A stretch of 64,000 nt of DNA from Adlercreutzia sp. ZJ176 (GCF_011038975.1 NZ_JAAKEC010000001.1:124001-188000); one strand, 5' to 3'. Positions 42,237 to 55,720 are shown, counted from the first letter of the stretch. Program-made: numbers and translations. Notes: generated from the letters alone by a model not told the origin.

Positions 42237-43607
42237 CTATTCCGCGATGTTCAGGCGGATCTCGCAGGTGAGGCCCGGGTCGACCGACGTCGACGGGGCC
42301 GCCACCGGCGCGCCCGCGCCCGCTCCCGCGCCGCCAGCCGCGCCGCCGCCCGCAGCCGCGCCGCCAGCCGCGCCGCCGCCTCCGGCGTCCCCGCCCGCGC
42401 CGCCCACGGGCTCCATCAGGCACGAGCGCACGAGCGCCGTGGTGAGCATCTGGTCGGAGTCGAGGCGCGCCATGGCCTCGGGCCACACGTACTGGAACTC
42501 GAAGTACTTGGCGCAGTTCGCCTCCGCGTAAGCCGACGCCTCGCCGGTAGCCGCCTTCGCCGCGCGCCGATACGCGCGCTTGTCGGGCCGGGCGAGGCTG
42601 CGCAGCAGCGCCGTGAGGCGGATGCGCCGCGTGAGGCCCGGCTCCAGGAACGGCCCCGGGTACGGCTCGAGCGAGGCGGGCTTGACCTGCTGCAGGTCGA
42701 TGAGCGCGCGCGAGTACTCGAGCTTGCGGTACTCGTAGATCCAGCGGAAGATGTCCTGGCGGAAGCGGTCGCCTTCGCTCTGCGTTTCCGGCGGGAGGTG
42801 GCGCAGCACCCAGCGGTTGTCGAACCAGATGTCCGAGCCGTACATGCGCAGGTTGAGCATGTAGTCGAGGTCCTCGCCGCGCGTGATCCACGGGTCGAAA
42901 GCCAGCCGCTTGAAGGCCTCCTTGTGGATGGCCAGACAGCCGCCGCACACGTGGTTCGAGCGCGACAGACGCGGGCCCTGCATGGCGCGCGAGATCCACG
43001 CGTTGAACGCGCGACCCTGCTGCCAGAAGCGGTTGTACCACTTGTCCTCCCACTTCGAGAGGTATGACCCCTGGTCGTTGAGGTAGTAGCCCGTCTTCGC
43101 CAAGATGGGGATGCCCTTCTTCGTCAGCTTGCCCAAGCCGTACATGGCGTTCTTGAGGAAGGCGGGGTCGTCGATCACCTCGTCGTCGTCGAGGAACACC
43201 ACCGCGTCGAAGCCGAGCGTGATGGCGACCACGAGCCCCAGGTTGCGGACAGCGCTGTAGCCGCGCAGGCCCACCTCGTCCTCGAGCCGCCCGATGTTGA
43301 GCTGCTCCATGCGCTGGCGCACGAGCGCGAGCTCAGCCGCGCCGATCACGAGCACGCTCAAGCGGGGGTGCGACGCGGCGACGGCGCGGACCTTCTCCGC
43401 CGCCTGGTTCTCAAGCCCTGCGTCGGCCGCCACCAGCACCACCACGAGCCCGACGCCTTCCACCCCCTCGAGCGAGGCGAGGCAGCGTCCCAGCTCGCCG
43501 GACTGCGTGATGGCGGTGGTGTGGTCGTAGCTGCCCACCACCTCGCGGCTCTCGCGGCGACGGCGCGTGGCCGATATGTACGTCGGAATGATAACGACTG
43601 GCTTCAT
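42237..43607 (-). CDS. Family 2-like glycosyltransferase with glycine-rich C-terminal tail
   Basis: A 456-residue GT-A fold enzyme. PVVIIPTYISAT opens the nucleotide-binding half. VVFLDDDEVIDDPAFL holds the DxD metal motif. VCGGCLAIHKEAFKRLAFDP and ITRGEDLDYMLNLRMYG give the acceptor-site GGC and the catalytic ED. It has no transmembrane helices, so it acts at the cytosolic face on envelope glycans or glycolipids; donor and acceptor are unknown. Residues 400-440 are Gly/Ala repeats (GGAGGDAGGGGAAGGAAAGG). Three 17-bp tandem units (43693-43743) lie in the 167 bp upstream of its start, beyond the rsgA stop. Confidence 0.88.
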   Translation of the reverse strand: MKPVVIIPTYISATRRRRESREVVGSYDHTTAITQSGELGRCLASLEGVEGVGLVVVLVAADAGLENQAAEKVRAVAASHPRLSVLVIGAAELALVRQRMEQLNIGRLEDEVGLRGYSAVRNLGLVVAITLGFDAVVFLDDDEVIDDPAFLKNAMYGLGKLTKKGIPILAKTGYYLNDQGSYLSKWEDKWYNRFWQQGRAFNAWISRAMQGPRLSRSNHVCGGCLAIHKEAFKRLAFDPWITRGEDLDYMLNLRMYGSDIWFDNRWVLRHLPPETQSEGDRFRQDIFRWIYEYRKLEYSRALIDLQQVKPASLEPYPGPFLEPGLTRRIRLTALLRSLARPDKRAYRRAAKAATGEASAYAEANCAKYFEFQYVWPEAMARLDSDQMLTTALVRSCLMEPVGGAGGDAGGGGAAGGAAAGGGAAGGAGAGAGAPVAAPSTSVDPGLTCEIRLNIAE

Positions 43608-43774
43608 GCGTTCCCTCTATCTGCTCGCTGCTTACTGCTGCTGACTGACTCTGCCTATCCCTGTCCGATCTGCCTTCTGCTTCTGCCCTCTAGCCGCCCT
43701 TCGGCGTCGGCTGCCTTTCGGCGTCGACCGCCCTTCGGCCCGGTCCGCTTCCCTACTCACGTCCGCGGGACGCG

Positions 43775-44824
43775 CTACCGCTTGCCCTTCCCGCGGCGGC
43801 TGGCGGAGGCGGGCCTCCCCCGGCCGCGCGGCGCGCGCTTGGCGGCGGGCGTCTGCTCGCGCTGCATCCAGCGCGCCTGCTCGCGGCGCTCCTTCATGGC
43901 CGCCGTCTCCGAGCGCAGCGCCTGGTAGGACGCGAATCGCTCGGCGGGCACGTCGCCGGCCTCCACGGCGGCGCGCACCGCGCAGCCCGGCTCGCGCTCG
44001 TGCTTGCAGTCGCGGAAGCGGCAGTCGCGCGCGATGAGCTCGATATCGGCGAAGGCCGCCTCGATTCCCGCGTCGGCGTCCCACAGCCCCAGCCCCCGCA
44101 CGCCGGGCATGTCCACCACGCGCCCGCCGCCGGGCACGTCGAGCATCTCGCGGCTCACCGTGGTGTGGCGGCCCTTGCCGTCGCCTTCGCGCACCTGCGC
44201 CGTCTCCTGCACATGCTCGCCCAGAAGCAGGTTGACCAGGCTCGACTTGCCCACGCCCGAGCGCCCGACGAGCACCGTGGTGGTGCCCGCGGGAAGGAGC
44301 GCGCGCACAGCCTCCACCGAGGCGGGGTCGTTGGCCGACACCACGAGCGTCTTCACGTCGGGGCCGGCAAGTGCGCGCACCTGGGCGCGCACGGAGTCGA
44401 TCTGCGACTCGTCCTGCGCGAGGTCGGCCTTCGTGAGCACCACGGTCACCTCGGCTCCGGTCTCGTACGCCAGCACGAGCTCGCGCTCGAGGCGGCGCAT
44501 GTTCACCTCGGCGAGCGGCTGGACCACCACCACGCGGTCGAAGTTGGCGGCGAGCACCTGCGGGAGCGCGCGCTCGGTGGGGTCCTTCCGCACAAAGGCG
44601 CGCGTGCGCGGGAAGATCTCCTCGATGAGCGCCTTGTCGTGCGCGCTCGGCAGGCGCACGCCCACCTTGTCGCCGATGGCCGCGCGCTCGGCGGCGCCCT
44701 TCAGGAGCGCGGTGGCGTGCTCGCAGCGCAGAAGCTCGCCGCTCTCAAGCCTGACCAGCGGGAACCCGCGGTCGAGCTTGATGACCTCGCCACGCGCGAA
44801 CGTGGTTTCGCAACAGCCCTCCAT
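43775..44824 (-). CDS. rsgA: Ribosome small-subunit-dependent GTPase A
   Basis: A 349-residue circularly permuted GTPase needed for late 30S assembly. An N-terminal OB domain (1-70; ARGEVIKLDRGFPLVRLESG) precedes the permuted motifs in the order G4 VLTKADL, G1 VGRSGVGKSSLVN, G3 VDMPGVRG. The C-terminal zinc knuckle is CRFRDCKHEREPGC (Cys, Cys-x-His, Cys). The last 40 residues are Arg/Lys-rich (KRAPRGRGRPASASRRGKGK), a likely rRNA-binding tail. The start ATG overlaps the stop of the exported OB-fold protein gene by one base, so it belongs to the TrkH operon. Confidence 0.95.
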   Translation of the reverse strand: MEGCCETTFARGEVIKLDRGFPLVRLESGELLRCEHATALLKGAAERAAIGDKVGVRLPSAHDKALIEEIFPRTRAFVRKDPTERALPQVLAANFDRVVVVQPLAEVNMRRLERELVLAYETGAEVTVVLTKADLAQDESQIDSVRAQVRALAGPDVKTLVVSANDPASVEAVRALLPAGTTTVLVGRSGVGKSSLVNLLLGEHVQETAQVREGDGKGRHTTVSREMLDVPGGGRVVDMPGVRGLGLWDADAGIEAAFADIELIARDCRFRDCKHEREPGCAVRAAVEAGDVPAERFASYQALRSETAAMKERREQARWMQREQTPAAKRAPRGRGRPASASRRGKGKR

Positions 44825-45492
44825 CAGCGGCGACTCTCCCTCATGTGGCGGAACACCAAGACGAGCGCGAGACCCGCCAGCACCAGCAGGACGCCGGGAA
44901 CGAACCGCAGCGCGTCGGGCGCCTCGCGCACCGCAGCGCCCTTCGACACGAGCGAGACGTGGCTGGCGTGCAGGTCGGAGAGGCCCGCGTGGTCGGGGCA
45001 CGACAGGTTGAACGTCCCGCGCACCTGCAGCACCGTGCCGCGCTTGCCGTAGGCGCCGTACGTGTCGATGACCGAGGTGGCGGCCAGGGTGGTGAGCACC
45101 GGCACCTCGGCGAACGAGCCGTCGGTGGCCTCGAGCGTGATCCAGCAGTGGTCGAAGTCGAGCTCGGCGTTGATGCGATCGCCCACCACCTCGCCGGTGA
45201 CCTGCACGGTCTGGCCGTCGAGGTAGGAGTCGGCCGTCTCGAGCTCGGAGATCGAGGTGTCGTAGATGAACGAGCTGTCGGGCAGCTGCTGGGGGTTCAC
45301 CTGGTTGCTCGGGTCGGGGCCCTCCTCAGCCCACGCCGCCGGCACCGCCACCAGAGCCGCGAGCGCCAGAGCGCACGCCAGGGCAAACGCAAGGGCGAAA
45401 GCGCGCGCAGAGGCGAGCGAGCGTGCGGGAGCGAAAACGTATGCAAGCGCCCGAATGCGCGCGAAAGCGGACATGCGCGTTTTCCCCATCAT
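44824..45492 (-). CDS. Exported OB-fold-like protein with C-terminal transmembrane anchor
   Basis: A 222-residue protein. The N-terminal hydrophobic stretch (about 27-55, ending VAVPAAWAEEG) is a signal peptide with an AxA cleavage site. The mature domain has a beta pattern like an OB fold (GQTVQVTGEVVGDRINAELD, HCWITLEATDGSFAEVPVLT, GTVLQVRGTFNLSCPDHAGL) with two Cys that could pair. The C-terminus is a TM helix (FVPGVLLVLAGLALVLVF) and RHMRESRR, so it is anchored facing outward. It overlaps TrkH by four bases and RsgA by one. A role in binding a ligand for the channel is speculative. Confidence 0.72.
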   Translation of the reverse strand: MMGKTRMSAFARIRALAYVFAPARSLASARAFALAFALACALALAALVAVPAAWAEEGPDPSNQVNPQQLPDSSFIYDTSISELETADSYLDGQTVQVTGEVVGDRINAELDFDHCWITLEATDGSFAEVPVLTTLAATSVIDTYGAYGKRGTVLQVRGTFNLSCPDHAGLSDLHASHVSLVSKGAAVREAPDALRFVPGVLLVLAGLALVLVFRHMRESRR

Positions 45493-47012
45493 GACGCACC
45501 CCTGACCTTCCGGCGCGGGAGGATCGAGGCGCCCACCTCCACGATCAGCGCGAGCAGCGTCACGAACTCGAGACGACCCACCCACATCTGGAAGATGTAG
45601 AACAGCTCGAGCGTGAAGGGCATGCCCGGGCTCACCACGCCCGTGACGATGCCGCCGTTCGACGTCATGGCCACCGACTCGAAGATGGCCTGCGTGGCCT
45701 CGTGGCCGTGCGCGATGCCCACGAGCGCGCCGAGGGCGTAGGTGATCACGTAGAGGATGAACACCGTCATGGCCTCCTTCACCACCTCGGGGCTCAGGAT
45801 GCGGCGCCCGACGTGGTTGTACGCCACCACCACGCGCGCCGAGTCGGGCGCGAGCGCCTCCTTCACCGTGGAGACGATGGACTTGAAGATGATGCCCACG
45901 CGGTAGAGCTTGATGCCGCCCGCCGTGGAGCCCGCGCTGCCGCCGACGGCCATGAGCAGCGCCAGCGAGAGGAAGGCGCCCGACGAGAGCACCGTGGTGA
46001 GCTGGTTGGTGGTGATGGTCTGGAAGCCCGTGGTGGAGTACGCCGAGATCACCATGAACAGCCCGCGGCGCAGAAGCGCGGGCAGGTCGGAGAACAGGGG
46101 CCAGGCTGCCAGCGACGCCGTGAACACGACCGTCATGGCGGCGATCCAGAGCGCGGTGGTGTGCGTCTCGATGTCGCGGAAGAACGCGCCCACGCGCCCC
46201 TTCCACACCTCGGCGTACATCACGAAGCTGACAGAGCCCAGGATCATGAGGAAGATGAGCACGAGCTCGATGGGGAACGAGTGGTAGTACAGGATCGACT
46301 GGCCCGCGGGCGCGAAGCCGCCGGTCACGAAGCTGGAGATGGCCATCCACAGCGCATGCAGAATCGCGCGGGCGGGCTCCATGCCCGCGACCACGCACAA
46401 CAGCGACAGCAGCACGGTGGCCAGCAAGATGACGGCCGCCGTGATGCGCGCGATGAACTGCGTGGTCTGGATGACGTTGGGGACCACGTGCTCGCGGCGG
46501 CCTTCCGAGGTGTACAGCGAGGCGCCCGCGCGCTTGCCGAACAGCCCGATGGAGAGCGCCACCACGATGAGGCCCAAGCCGCCGATCAGGTGCATCATGA
46601 AGCGGAACATGTTGTCGGCGTTCGACAGGTGGTCCAGGTCGACCACCACCGACGCGCCCGTGGTGGTGAGGCCCGACACGCCGTCGAACAGCGCGTCGAG
46701 GTAGGTGAGGTAGTGCCCCGAGAAGTACAGCGGGACGGAGTACACGAGCGCCAGCACGATCCACGCCAGGCCCGTGACCGCGAGCGCCTGACGGCGCGTG
46801 AGGCGGCAGGGCTCGACGCGCAAGAAGCGCAGAAGCGCGCCGAGGGTGAGCGCGCCGCCGGCCGCGGAGAGGTAGCGCGCGGCGGGCTCCCACTCCTGGA
46901 AGAGCAGCGCCATGGCGAGCGGGACCGCCATGAGCAGCGCCGAGAACATGATGAGCGTCCCCAGGTAGTGGCCGATCACGCGCAGGTCGTCGAGTGTGAA
47001 CCGCTGCCACAT
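45489..47012 (-). CDS. trkH: TrkH/KtrB-family potassium channel subunit
   Basis: A 507-residue membrane protein with four M1-P-M2 repeats that import K+. The four selectivity loops can be seen as VSGLTTTGASV, SSFVTGGFAPA, SAYSTTGFQTI and AMTSNGGIVTG, each with the filter Gly. GGSAGSTAGGIKLYRVGIIF is the conserved cytoplasmic-gate region. Usually TrkA/KtrA (RCK protein) is encoded adjacent; none is in this window, so the regulatory ring must be elsewhere. It starts three bases after a 45-codon membrane-protein gene and overlaps the OB-fold protein downstream. Confidence 0.93.
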   Translation of the reverse strand: MWQRFTLDDLRVIGHYLGTLIMFSALLMAVPLAMALLFQEWEPAARYLSAAGGALTLGALLRFLRVEPCRLTRRQALAVTGLAWIVLALVYSVPLYFSGHYLTYLDALFDGVSGLTTTGASVVVDLDHLSNADNMFRFMMHLIGGLGLIVVALSIGLFGKRAGASLYTSEGRREHVVPNVIQTTQFIARITAAVILLATVLLSLLCVVAGMEPARAILHALWMAISSFVTGGFAPAGQSILYYHSFPIELVLIFLMILGSVSFVMYAEVWKGRVGAFFRDIETHTTALWIAAMTVVFTASLAAWPLFSDLPALLRRGLFMVISAYSTTGFQTITTNQLTTVLSSGAFLSLALLMAVGGSAGSTAGGIKLYRVGIIFKSIVSTVKEALAPDSARVVVAYNHVGRRILSPEVVKEAMTVFILYVITYALGALVGIAHGHEATQAIFESVAMTSNGGIVTGVVSPGMPFTLELFYIFQMWVGRLEFVTLLALIVEVGASILPRRKVRGAS

Positions 47013-47015
47013 GAG

Positions 47016-47153
47016 CTATCCCATGACCACGCGCACGACGGTGATGATGACCCAGAGCGCCACGATGAAGCCGGCGATGGAGAGCAGCACCAACGCGAAG
47101 CCGGTGAGGGGCGGCACGGCGGCCGACTTTATGTCGTCGATCGATTTACGCAT
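47016..47153 (-). CDS. 45-aa single-helix membrane protein leading the TrkH operon
   Basis: The sequence begins MRKSIDDIKSAAVPPLTGFA and continues with a single hydrophobic helix (LVLLSIAGFIVALWVIITVV), ending RVVMG. The basic N-terminus should be cytosolic. The stop is three bases before the TrkH ATG, whose ribosome-binding site GGGATAG lies within the end of this gene. Tight spacing and clean helix sequence argue that it is real. It may be a small accessory subunit of the channel. The ribosome-binding site of its own is weak (GGCGG). Confidence 0.65.
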   Translation of the reverse strand: MRKSIDDIKSAAVPPLTGFALVLLSIAGFIVALWVIITVVRVVMG

Positions 47154-47263
47154 GCCGCCATTTTAGCCGAAAAGAGCCCCCGTAATGTGGAGGCCCCATG
47201 GGCGCGGGCGAGAACCCCCAACGAGGCAGGCGGAAACAAGGACAGGGAAACGCTTTTGCGGGA

Positions 47264-47495
47264 CCGTGCAGATTTGGAGGGATATTTTGGCAGAAATCTT
47301 CAGTTCTTTGTCTTCTTAGCGGTGAGTTCACCTTTTTGGGCGGCTGACAAGAGCCGAATTCAGGTGTGGCGAATTATGCGACCTGGGGTTTCGTCGTCTG
47401 CTCTTCTTGAGGTCAAGGTGAACTTGCTTCTGCAACGAGCTAAGAAGACAAAGAACTGAAGATTTCTGCCAAAATCGCAGCGGAAAATTGCACGG
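47264..47495. repeat. 232-bp element with perfect 37-bp inverted repeats
   Basis: 47284-47320 and 47439-47475 are exact inverted repeats (inner end TCTTCTTAGC). Outside them, CCGTGCA/TGCACGG pair again at equal 13-bp offsets, so symmetry extends over the whole element. Inside the loop, AGTTCACCTT recurs inverted. It is AT-richer than its surroundings and has no ORF. It could be a MITE-like insertion or encode a long RNA hairpin. Confidence 0.88.
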
Positions 47496-47657
47496 AGCCC
47501 AACGAGACGAGACAAAACAGCAAATTGGCAAAGGAACAGCAAGAAATGCTTCGAAAGCGGAGGCGTGACCAAAACGTAAGGCACGTGCAAGGGTTGCGAA
47601 AGAGCGCCTCCCTATCCTTTTCAGCATAGGAATCCTACGATCTTGCGAGGTGCGCTC

Positions 47658-47768
47658 ATGAGAAGATCCGCGAAGGTGGCCGTCGCCTTAGCCGTTGCCA
47701 GCCTCACCTGCCTGCTGATTGCCCGGCAGGTCCCCAAATTGGAGAAGGCGGCCGAAGCTCGCCCCTAG
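47658..47768 (+). CDS. 36-aa putative membrane peptide
   Basis: A short frame beginning MRRSAKVAVALAVASLTCLL and continuing IARQVPKLEKAAEARP. A basic start and one hydrophobic helix resemble a small membrane peptide or an uncleaved signal. GCGAGGTG lies eight bases upstream, and a strong terminator-like palindrome follows four bases after the stop, which supports transcription as a unit. There are no homologues that I recognise. Confidence 0.45.
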   Translation: MRRSAKVAVALAVASLTCLLIARQVPKLEKAAEARP

Positions 47769-47771
47769 CTG

Positions 47772-47797
47772 GCGCCGCGGCCTTGGCCGCGGCGCCA
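47772..47797. terminator. Perfect GC palindrome between convergent genes
   Basis: GGCGCCGCGGCC and its complement surround TT, giving a 12-bp stem. It sits between the small rightward ORF and the leftward clpB and can stop transcripts from both sides, though T-runs are short. Confidence 0.6.
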
Positions 47798-47835
47798 TAA
47801 CGCTTCTTACCTCAGCTCCCTCTTGCCCGCTTCGG

Positions 47836-50535
<2,700 letters not shown>

Positions 50536-50619
50536 GGTTCCTCCTTAGGGAAGACGGCGCGCGGCAAAGGCGCCGCAGCGCCACGTGCTCCGCCGACGCC
50601 GACTTGGCGGCGCCCGCGG

Positions 50620-51009
50620 TTAGGGAAGGTAGCGCAGCGCGGCCGGCAGGTCCGACACGCGCACCAGGCTGTTCACGCTCTCGCGCGTCTCCAGCTCGTG
50701 CACGCGGTCGGCCAGGCGGCGCACGCGCTTGTGCAGGTCGTCGAGCTCCTGGTCGCGCTCGTCAAGGCGCCCCTGCAGATCGAGGATGCGAATGACGCCC
50801 GCCAGGTTGATGCCCTCGCTCGTCAGCTCGTTGATGAGCTCGAGGCGCTCGATGTCGGCCTGGGAGTACATGCGCGTGTTGCCGCTCGTGCGCTGGGGCG
50901 TGACCAGGCCCTTCTGCTCGTAGGCGCGCAGGGTCTGCGGGTGCACGCCCGCGAGCTCCGCGGCCACGCTGATCATGTACAGCGGGCGGTTGCGATCGTT
51001 TACTGCCAT
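50620..51009 (-). CDS. hspR: HspR, MerR-family heat-shock repressor
   Basis: A 129-residue MerR-fold regulator. [20 protein letters not shown] is the DNA-binding helix-turn-helix; [20 protein letters not shown] is the HspR-typical wing. [22 protein letters not shown] leads to a coiled-coil ([20 protein letters not shown]) and a short C-terminal tail. In actinobacteria HspR represses dnaK and clpB operons together with DnaK as co-repressor. It overlaps the end of dnaJ by 10 bp, giving the standard dnaK-grpE-dnaJ-hspR order. Its usual operator is the HAIR inverted repeat; only a partial match is seen ahead of dnaK. Confidence 0.92.
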   Translation of the reverse strand: MAVNDRNRPLYMISVAAELAGVHPQTLRAYEQKGLVTPQRTSGNTRMYSQADIERLELINELTSEGINLAGVIRILDLQGRLDERDQELDDLHKRVRRLADRVHELETRESVNSLVRVSDLPAALRYLP

Positions 51010-51950
51010 GTCCTCACGTCTTCCGTCGTGGCGGCCAGAAACGCCTCCATGGCCGCCTTCTGATTCTCGTTCATGTGCGCGGGCACCTTCACCTCGACCT
51101 CGATCTTCAGGTCGCCGAACGCGCCCTTGCGCTTCACGTCGGGGGCGCCCTTGCCCCTGATGGTGAGCATCGTGCCGTCCTGCGTGCCGGCGGGGACCTT
51201 CACGCGCACCTTCGCGCCGTCGGGCGCGGGCACCACGATCGACGCGCCGAGCGCGGCCTCGGCCACCGTGACGGGAAGCTTCACCACCACGTCGGCCTTG
51301 TCGCGGCGGTAGTAGGGGTGCGCGGCGATCTTGGTGGTGACGAGAAGGTCGCCCGGCTCGCCGCCGTTCTGGCTGAGGCCGCCCTTGCCCTTGAAGCGCA
51401 GGCGGCCGCCGTCGACCGCGCCGGCCGGGACCTTCACCGTGATGGTGTCGGAGGCGGACTTGCCGGGGATGCGCACGGTCACGCGCTTCTCGACGCCCTT
51501 GAACGCCTCGTCGAAGGTCACGTTGAGGGTGACGTTCATGTCCTGCCCGCGGCGCGGCCTCTGCTGGCCGCCGCCGAAGTCCCAGCTCGTCCCGAACGCG
51601 CCCTCGCCGTGGCGGATGCTCTCGAGGATGTCGGCCCAGCTGCCGCCGAAGCCCTGGCCGCCGCTGCCGCCGAAGATGTCCTCGACGGAGAAGCCCTGGC
51701 CGCCGGCCGCGCCGCCCCATCCGCGCGGGATCTGGTTCTCACTCGCGGTGCCGTACTGGTCGTACAGGGCGCGCTTCTTGTCGTCACTCAAGACCTCGTA
51801 GGCCTCGTTAATCTCCTTGAACTTGGCTTCGTCGCCGCCCGCGTCGGGATGGTGCGTGCGCGCGAGCTTGCGAAACGCCTTCTTGATCTCGTCAGCCGAG
51901 GCGGTGCGAGGCACGCCGAGCGTCTTGTAGTAGTCAGGCGTAGCCGCCAT
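51000..51950 (-). CDS. dnaJ: DnaJ-family co-chaperone (zinc-finger-less)
   Basis: A 316-residue J-domain protein. The J domain (about 5-68) has the HPD motif in [21 protein letters not shown] Gly/Phe-rich part ([11 protein letters not shown]) comes next. The two C-terminal substrate-binding barrels contain [20 protein letters not shown] and [20 protein letters not shown]. The four CxxCxGxG zinc repeats of type I DnaJ are absent, so it is CbpA-like. It stimulates DnaK ATPase. ATG at 51950 is preceded by AAAGGTGG; a GTG nine bases earlier overlaps that site. It overlaps hspR. Confidence 0.93.
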   Translation of the reverse strand: MAATPDYYKTLGVPRTASADEIKKAFRKLARTHHPDAGGDEAKFKEINEAYEVLSDDKKRALYDQYGTASENQIPRGWGGAAGGQGFSVEDIFGGSGGQGFGGSWADILESIRHGEGAFGTSWDFGGGQQRPRRGQDMNVTLNVTFDEAFKGVEKRVTVRIPGKSASDTITVKVPAGAVDGGRLRFKGKGGLSQNGGEPGDLLVTTKIAAHPYYRRDKADVVVKLPVTVAEAALGASIVVPAPDGAKVRVKVPAGTQDGTMLTIRGKGAPDVKRKGAFGDLKIEVEVKVPAHMNENQKAAMEAFLAATTEDVRTWQ

Positions 51951-52060
51951 GCCTTCCACCTTTCTTTCTTCTGGTTCTGCAACGAGGGCGGACCAAAAGC
52001 CCGCCCTCGAAAGCTGTCATTGTCGGTAATGCCTCGGCGCTCCCGAGCGCAGCGTCGCCG

Positions 52061-52789
52061 CTACTCCTCTTCGGAGGGCTTCTCCCGCTTCGGGCCGCCC
52101 GTGGTGACCGTCACCATGGCGGGGCGGAGCACCTTGGCGCCCATCCGGTAGCCCTTCTGGTACACCTGCGCGACCGTCTCGTCGGGGACCGTCTCGTCGG
52201 GGACGGTAGCGACCGCCTGCGCCTCGAGCGCGTCGAACGCCTCGCCCGCGGGGTCGATGATCTCCACACCGCCCTTCACCAGCGTGTCGACGAGCTTGGC
52301 GTGCACGGCCTCCACGCCGCCGAGCAGGCCCACCTCGCCGTTGTCGTTGGCGTAGGCGATGGTGCGCTCGAAGTCGTCGAGCACGGGGAGCAGGCTCGTG
52401 ACCAGCTTCTCAGTGGCGCGCGCCTTCTCGGCCTCGCGCTGCTCGTTGGTGCGACGGCGGTACGTGTCCCACTCGGCGTGCAGGCGCACGTACTTGTCCT
52501 TCCACTCGGCGACTTCCGCCTTGGCCTGGGCGACGATCTCGGACTCCGCGTCCACGCCCGCCACCGCGGCGTCGGCCTCGGCGGCGAGCTCGGGGTCGAT
52601 CACCTCGGCTTCGACAGCCTCGGCCTCGTCGACGGCGCCGGCTTCGTCGGCCTGGGCGGCCTGGCCGGCCGGGTCAGCCGACCCGGCCGCGCCAGCGCCG
52701 TTGGCATCGGGCGTCGAGGGGGTCTCGCCCATGCCCGCGTTGTCCTCGGCGGAAGCGTCCACAACTTTGTCCTTGTCGGGCGTGGTCAT
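52061..52789 (-). CDS. grpE: GrpE nucleotide exchange factor
   Basis: A 242-residue DnaK exchange factor. An Ala/Asp/Glu-rich N-terminal region (1-80) precedes a long helix (AKAEVAEWKDKYVRLHAEWD, TYRRRTNEQREAEKARATEK). The C-terminal beta domain has GVEIIDPAGEAFDALEAQAV and AQVYQKGYRMGAKVLRPAMV, the family signature. VPDETVPDET is a small internal repeat. It starts five bases after dnaK and lies in the same operon, about 110 bp before dnaJ. Confidence 0.95.
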   Translation of the reverse strand: MTTPDKDKVVDASAEDNAGMGETPSTPDANGAGAAGSADPAGQAAQADEAGAVDEAEAVEAEVIDPELAAEADAAVAGVDAESEIVAQAKAEVAEWKDKYVRLHAEWDTYRRRTNEQREAEKARATEKLVTSLLPVLDDFERTIAYANDNGEVGLLGGVEAVHAKLVDTLVKGGVEIIDPAGEAFDALEAQAVATVPDETVPDETVAQVYQKGYRMGAKVLRPAMVTVTTGGPKREKPSEEE

Positions 52790-52794
52790 GGCAG

Positions 52795-54708
<1,914 letters not shown>

Positions 54709-54775
54709 TGCAAGTTCCTCTCTTTCTTTCAGCTTTTCTCACAGATAGCCTGTCGGTTTCTTATTGCATGCTGTC

Positions 54776-54804
54776 AATATAAAATCTAAGTGTTTGATTG
54801 TCAA
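54776..54804 (-). promoter_or_regulatory. Sigma70-type promoter of the heat-shock operon
   Basis: TTGACA and TATATT are spaced by exactly 17 bp on the minus strand, about 70 bp before dnaK. CTTGACA overlapping the -35 box and ACTTAG seven bases on give a partial match to the HspR HAIR operator (CTTGAGT-N7-ACTCAAG), so repressor binding here is possible but not convincing. Confidence 0.8.
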
Positions 54805-54841
54805 GTTTCCTTAATGGTTTGCGGTGAAATAACCTCGCACT

Positions 54842-55135
54842 GCGCACTTTACACACAATTGGCCCTGCAGACGCGGGCGGAAGGGGTCCGTTACGGGATG
54901 AGAAGGCGCGCGTTGACGGCGCGAGGCGGGGCCGCCACAAGGCGTCCACAGCGGGAAATGATCGGGGGGCAGGTGCGAGCGCCACGACGCGCGGGCGCGC
55001 GGCAATCCGCGAGCGTCGGGCAACTTGCACACGCCCCGTAGTCCGCGAGCGGTCCGCAGCCCGTGTGCGCCTGGCGGCCCGCGGACAGCGCGTCCGCGCC
55101 CGGCAGCCCGCGGACAGAGCGCGCATACCTATATA
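54842..55135. other. GC-rich degenerate repeat region between dnaK promoter and ferredoxin terminator
   Basis: There is no gene in this stretch. The words GGCAGCCCGCGGACAG, GGCAATCCGCGAGCG and related ones recur at irregular 27-36-bp intervals between 54998 and 55125, so it looks like a decayed tandem array. Confidence 0.45.
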
Positions 55136-55170
55136 AAGAGGGCGCCCGGCTGGTGACCGGACGCCCTCTT
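55136..55170 (-). terminator. Terminator of the ferredoxin gene
   Basis: AAGAGGGCG-C-CCGG pairs with CCGG-A-CGCCCTCTT around a short loop; on the minus strand TTTATATAGG follows. Confidence 0.75.
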
Positions 55171-55309
55171 CTTGAGCTTGTGTCTTCGACACGAGGCCGA
55201 GCCTCGCTGTACCTGCCGCAGCGGGCAGCACGTGGGGGTTCGACCGCGCTTGCGCGCTTCTTAGCGCTCGTCGCGTGAGCCGCGCGAGCTGCGCAAGCTA
55301 TGAGCTGTG

Positions 55310-55498
55310 CTAGTCCTCGACGATCTCGGAGATAGCCCCCATCGGGCACTCCTCGACGCAGTCGCCGCACGCGATGCAGGCGTCCTCGTTGACAGCCTCA
55401 GCAACGCCGTTGACAACTTCGAGAACCTCTTGCGGGCACGCGTCTACGCAGATGCCGCAGCCGATGCACTCATCAGCCTCAATAACCGGGTGTGACAT
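55310..55498 (-). CDS. 2[4Fe-4S] ferredoxin
   Basis: A 62-residue bacterial-type ferredoxin with two motifs, ECIGCGICVDACPQE and ACIACGDCVEECPMG, both the complete CxxCxxCxxxCP. It carries low-potential electrons in the cytosol for hydrogenase, oxidoreductase and biosynthetic enzymes. The molybdoenzyme at the left end of the window lacks a membrane donor and could use it, but no link is shown. ATG has AAGGAG six bases upstream. Upstream TTGCGC-N16-TATCTT on the minus strand is a possible promoter. Confidence 0.95.
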   Translation of the reverse strand: MSHPVIEADECIGCGICVDACPQEVLEVVNGVAEAVNEDACIACGDCVEECPMGAISEIVED

Positions 55499-55720
55499 TA
55501 GCAACTCCTTCTCAGTCGAAAGCCCCCATGGGGTGTTCCCCACAACTTTCGTAGCGCAAGATACCATTAATAGGTCGCCGCGCAAGTGGAAACGGACATT
55601 TTCCAGACTACGGTAAAAAAAGCAAACGATTCGGCGTTACGGCTTTAGAGCAGGCTCCAAGGGAAAACGGGAGGGGAGGGACAGCGCCGAGGACCCCTCC
55701 CCTCCCGCCAGGCCGCACAG

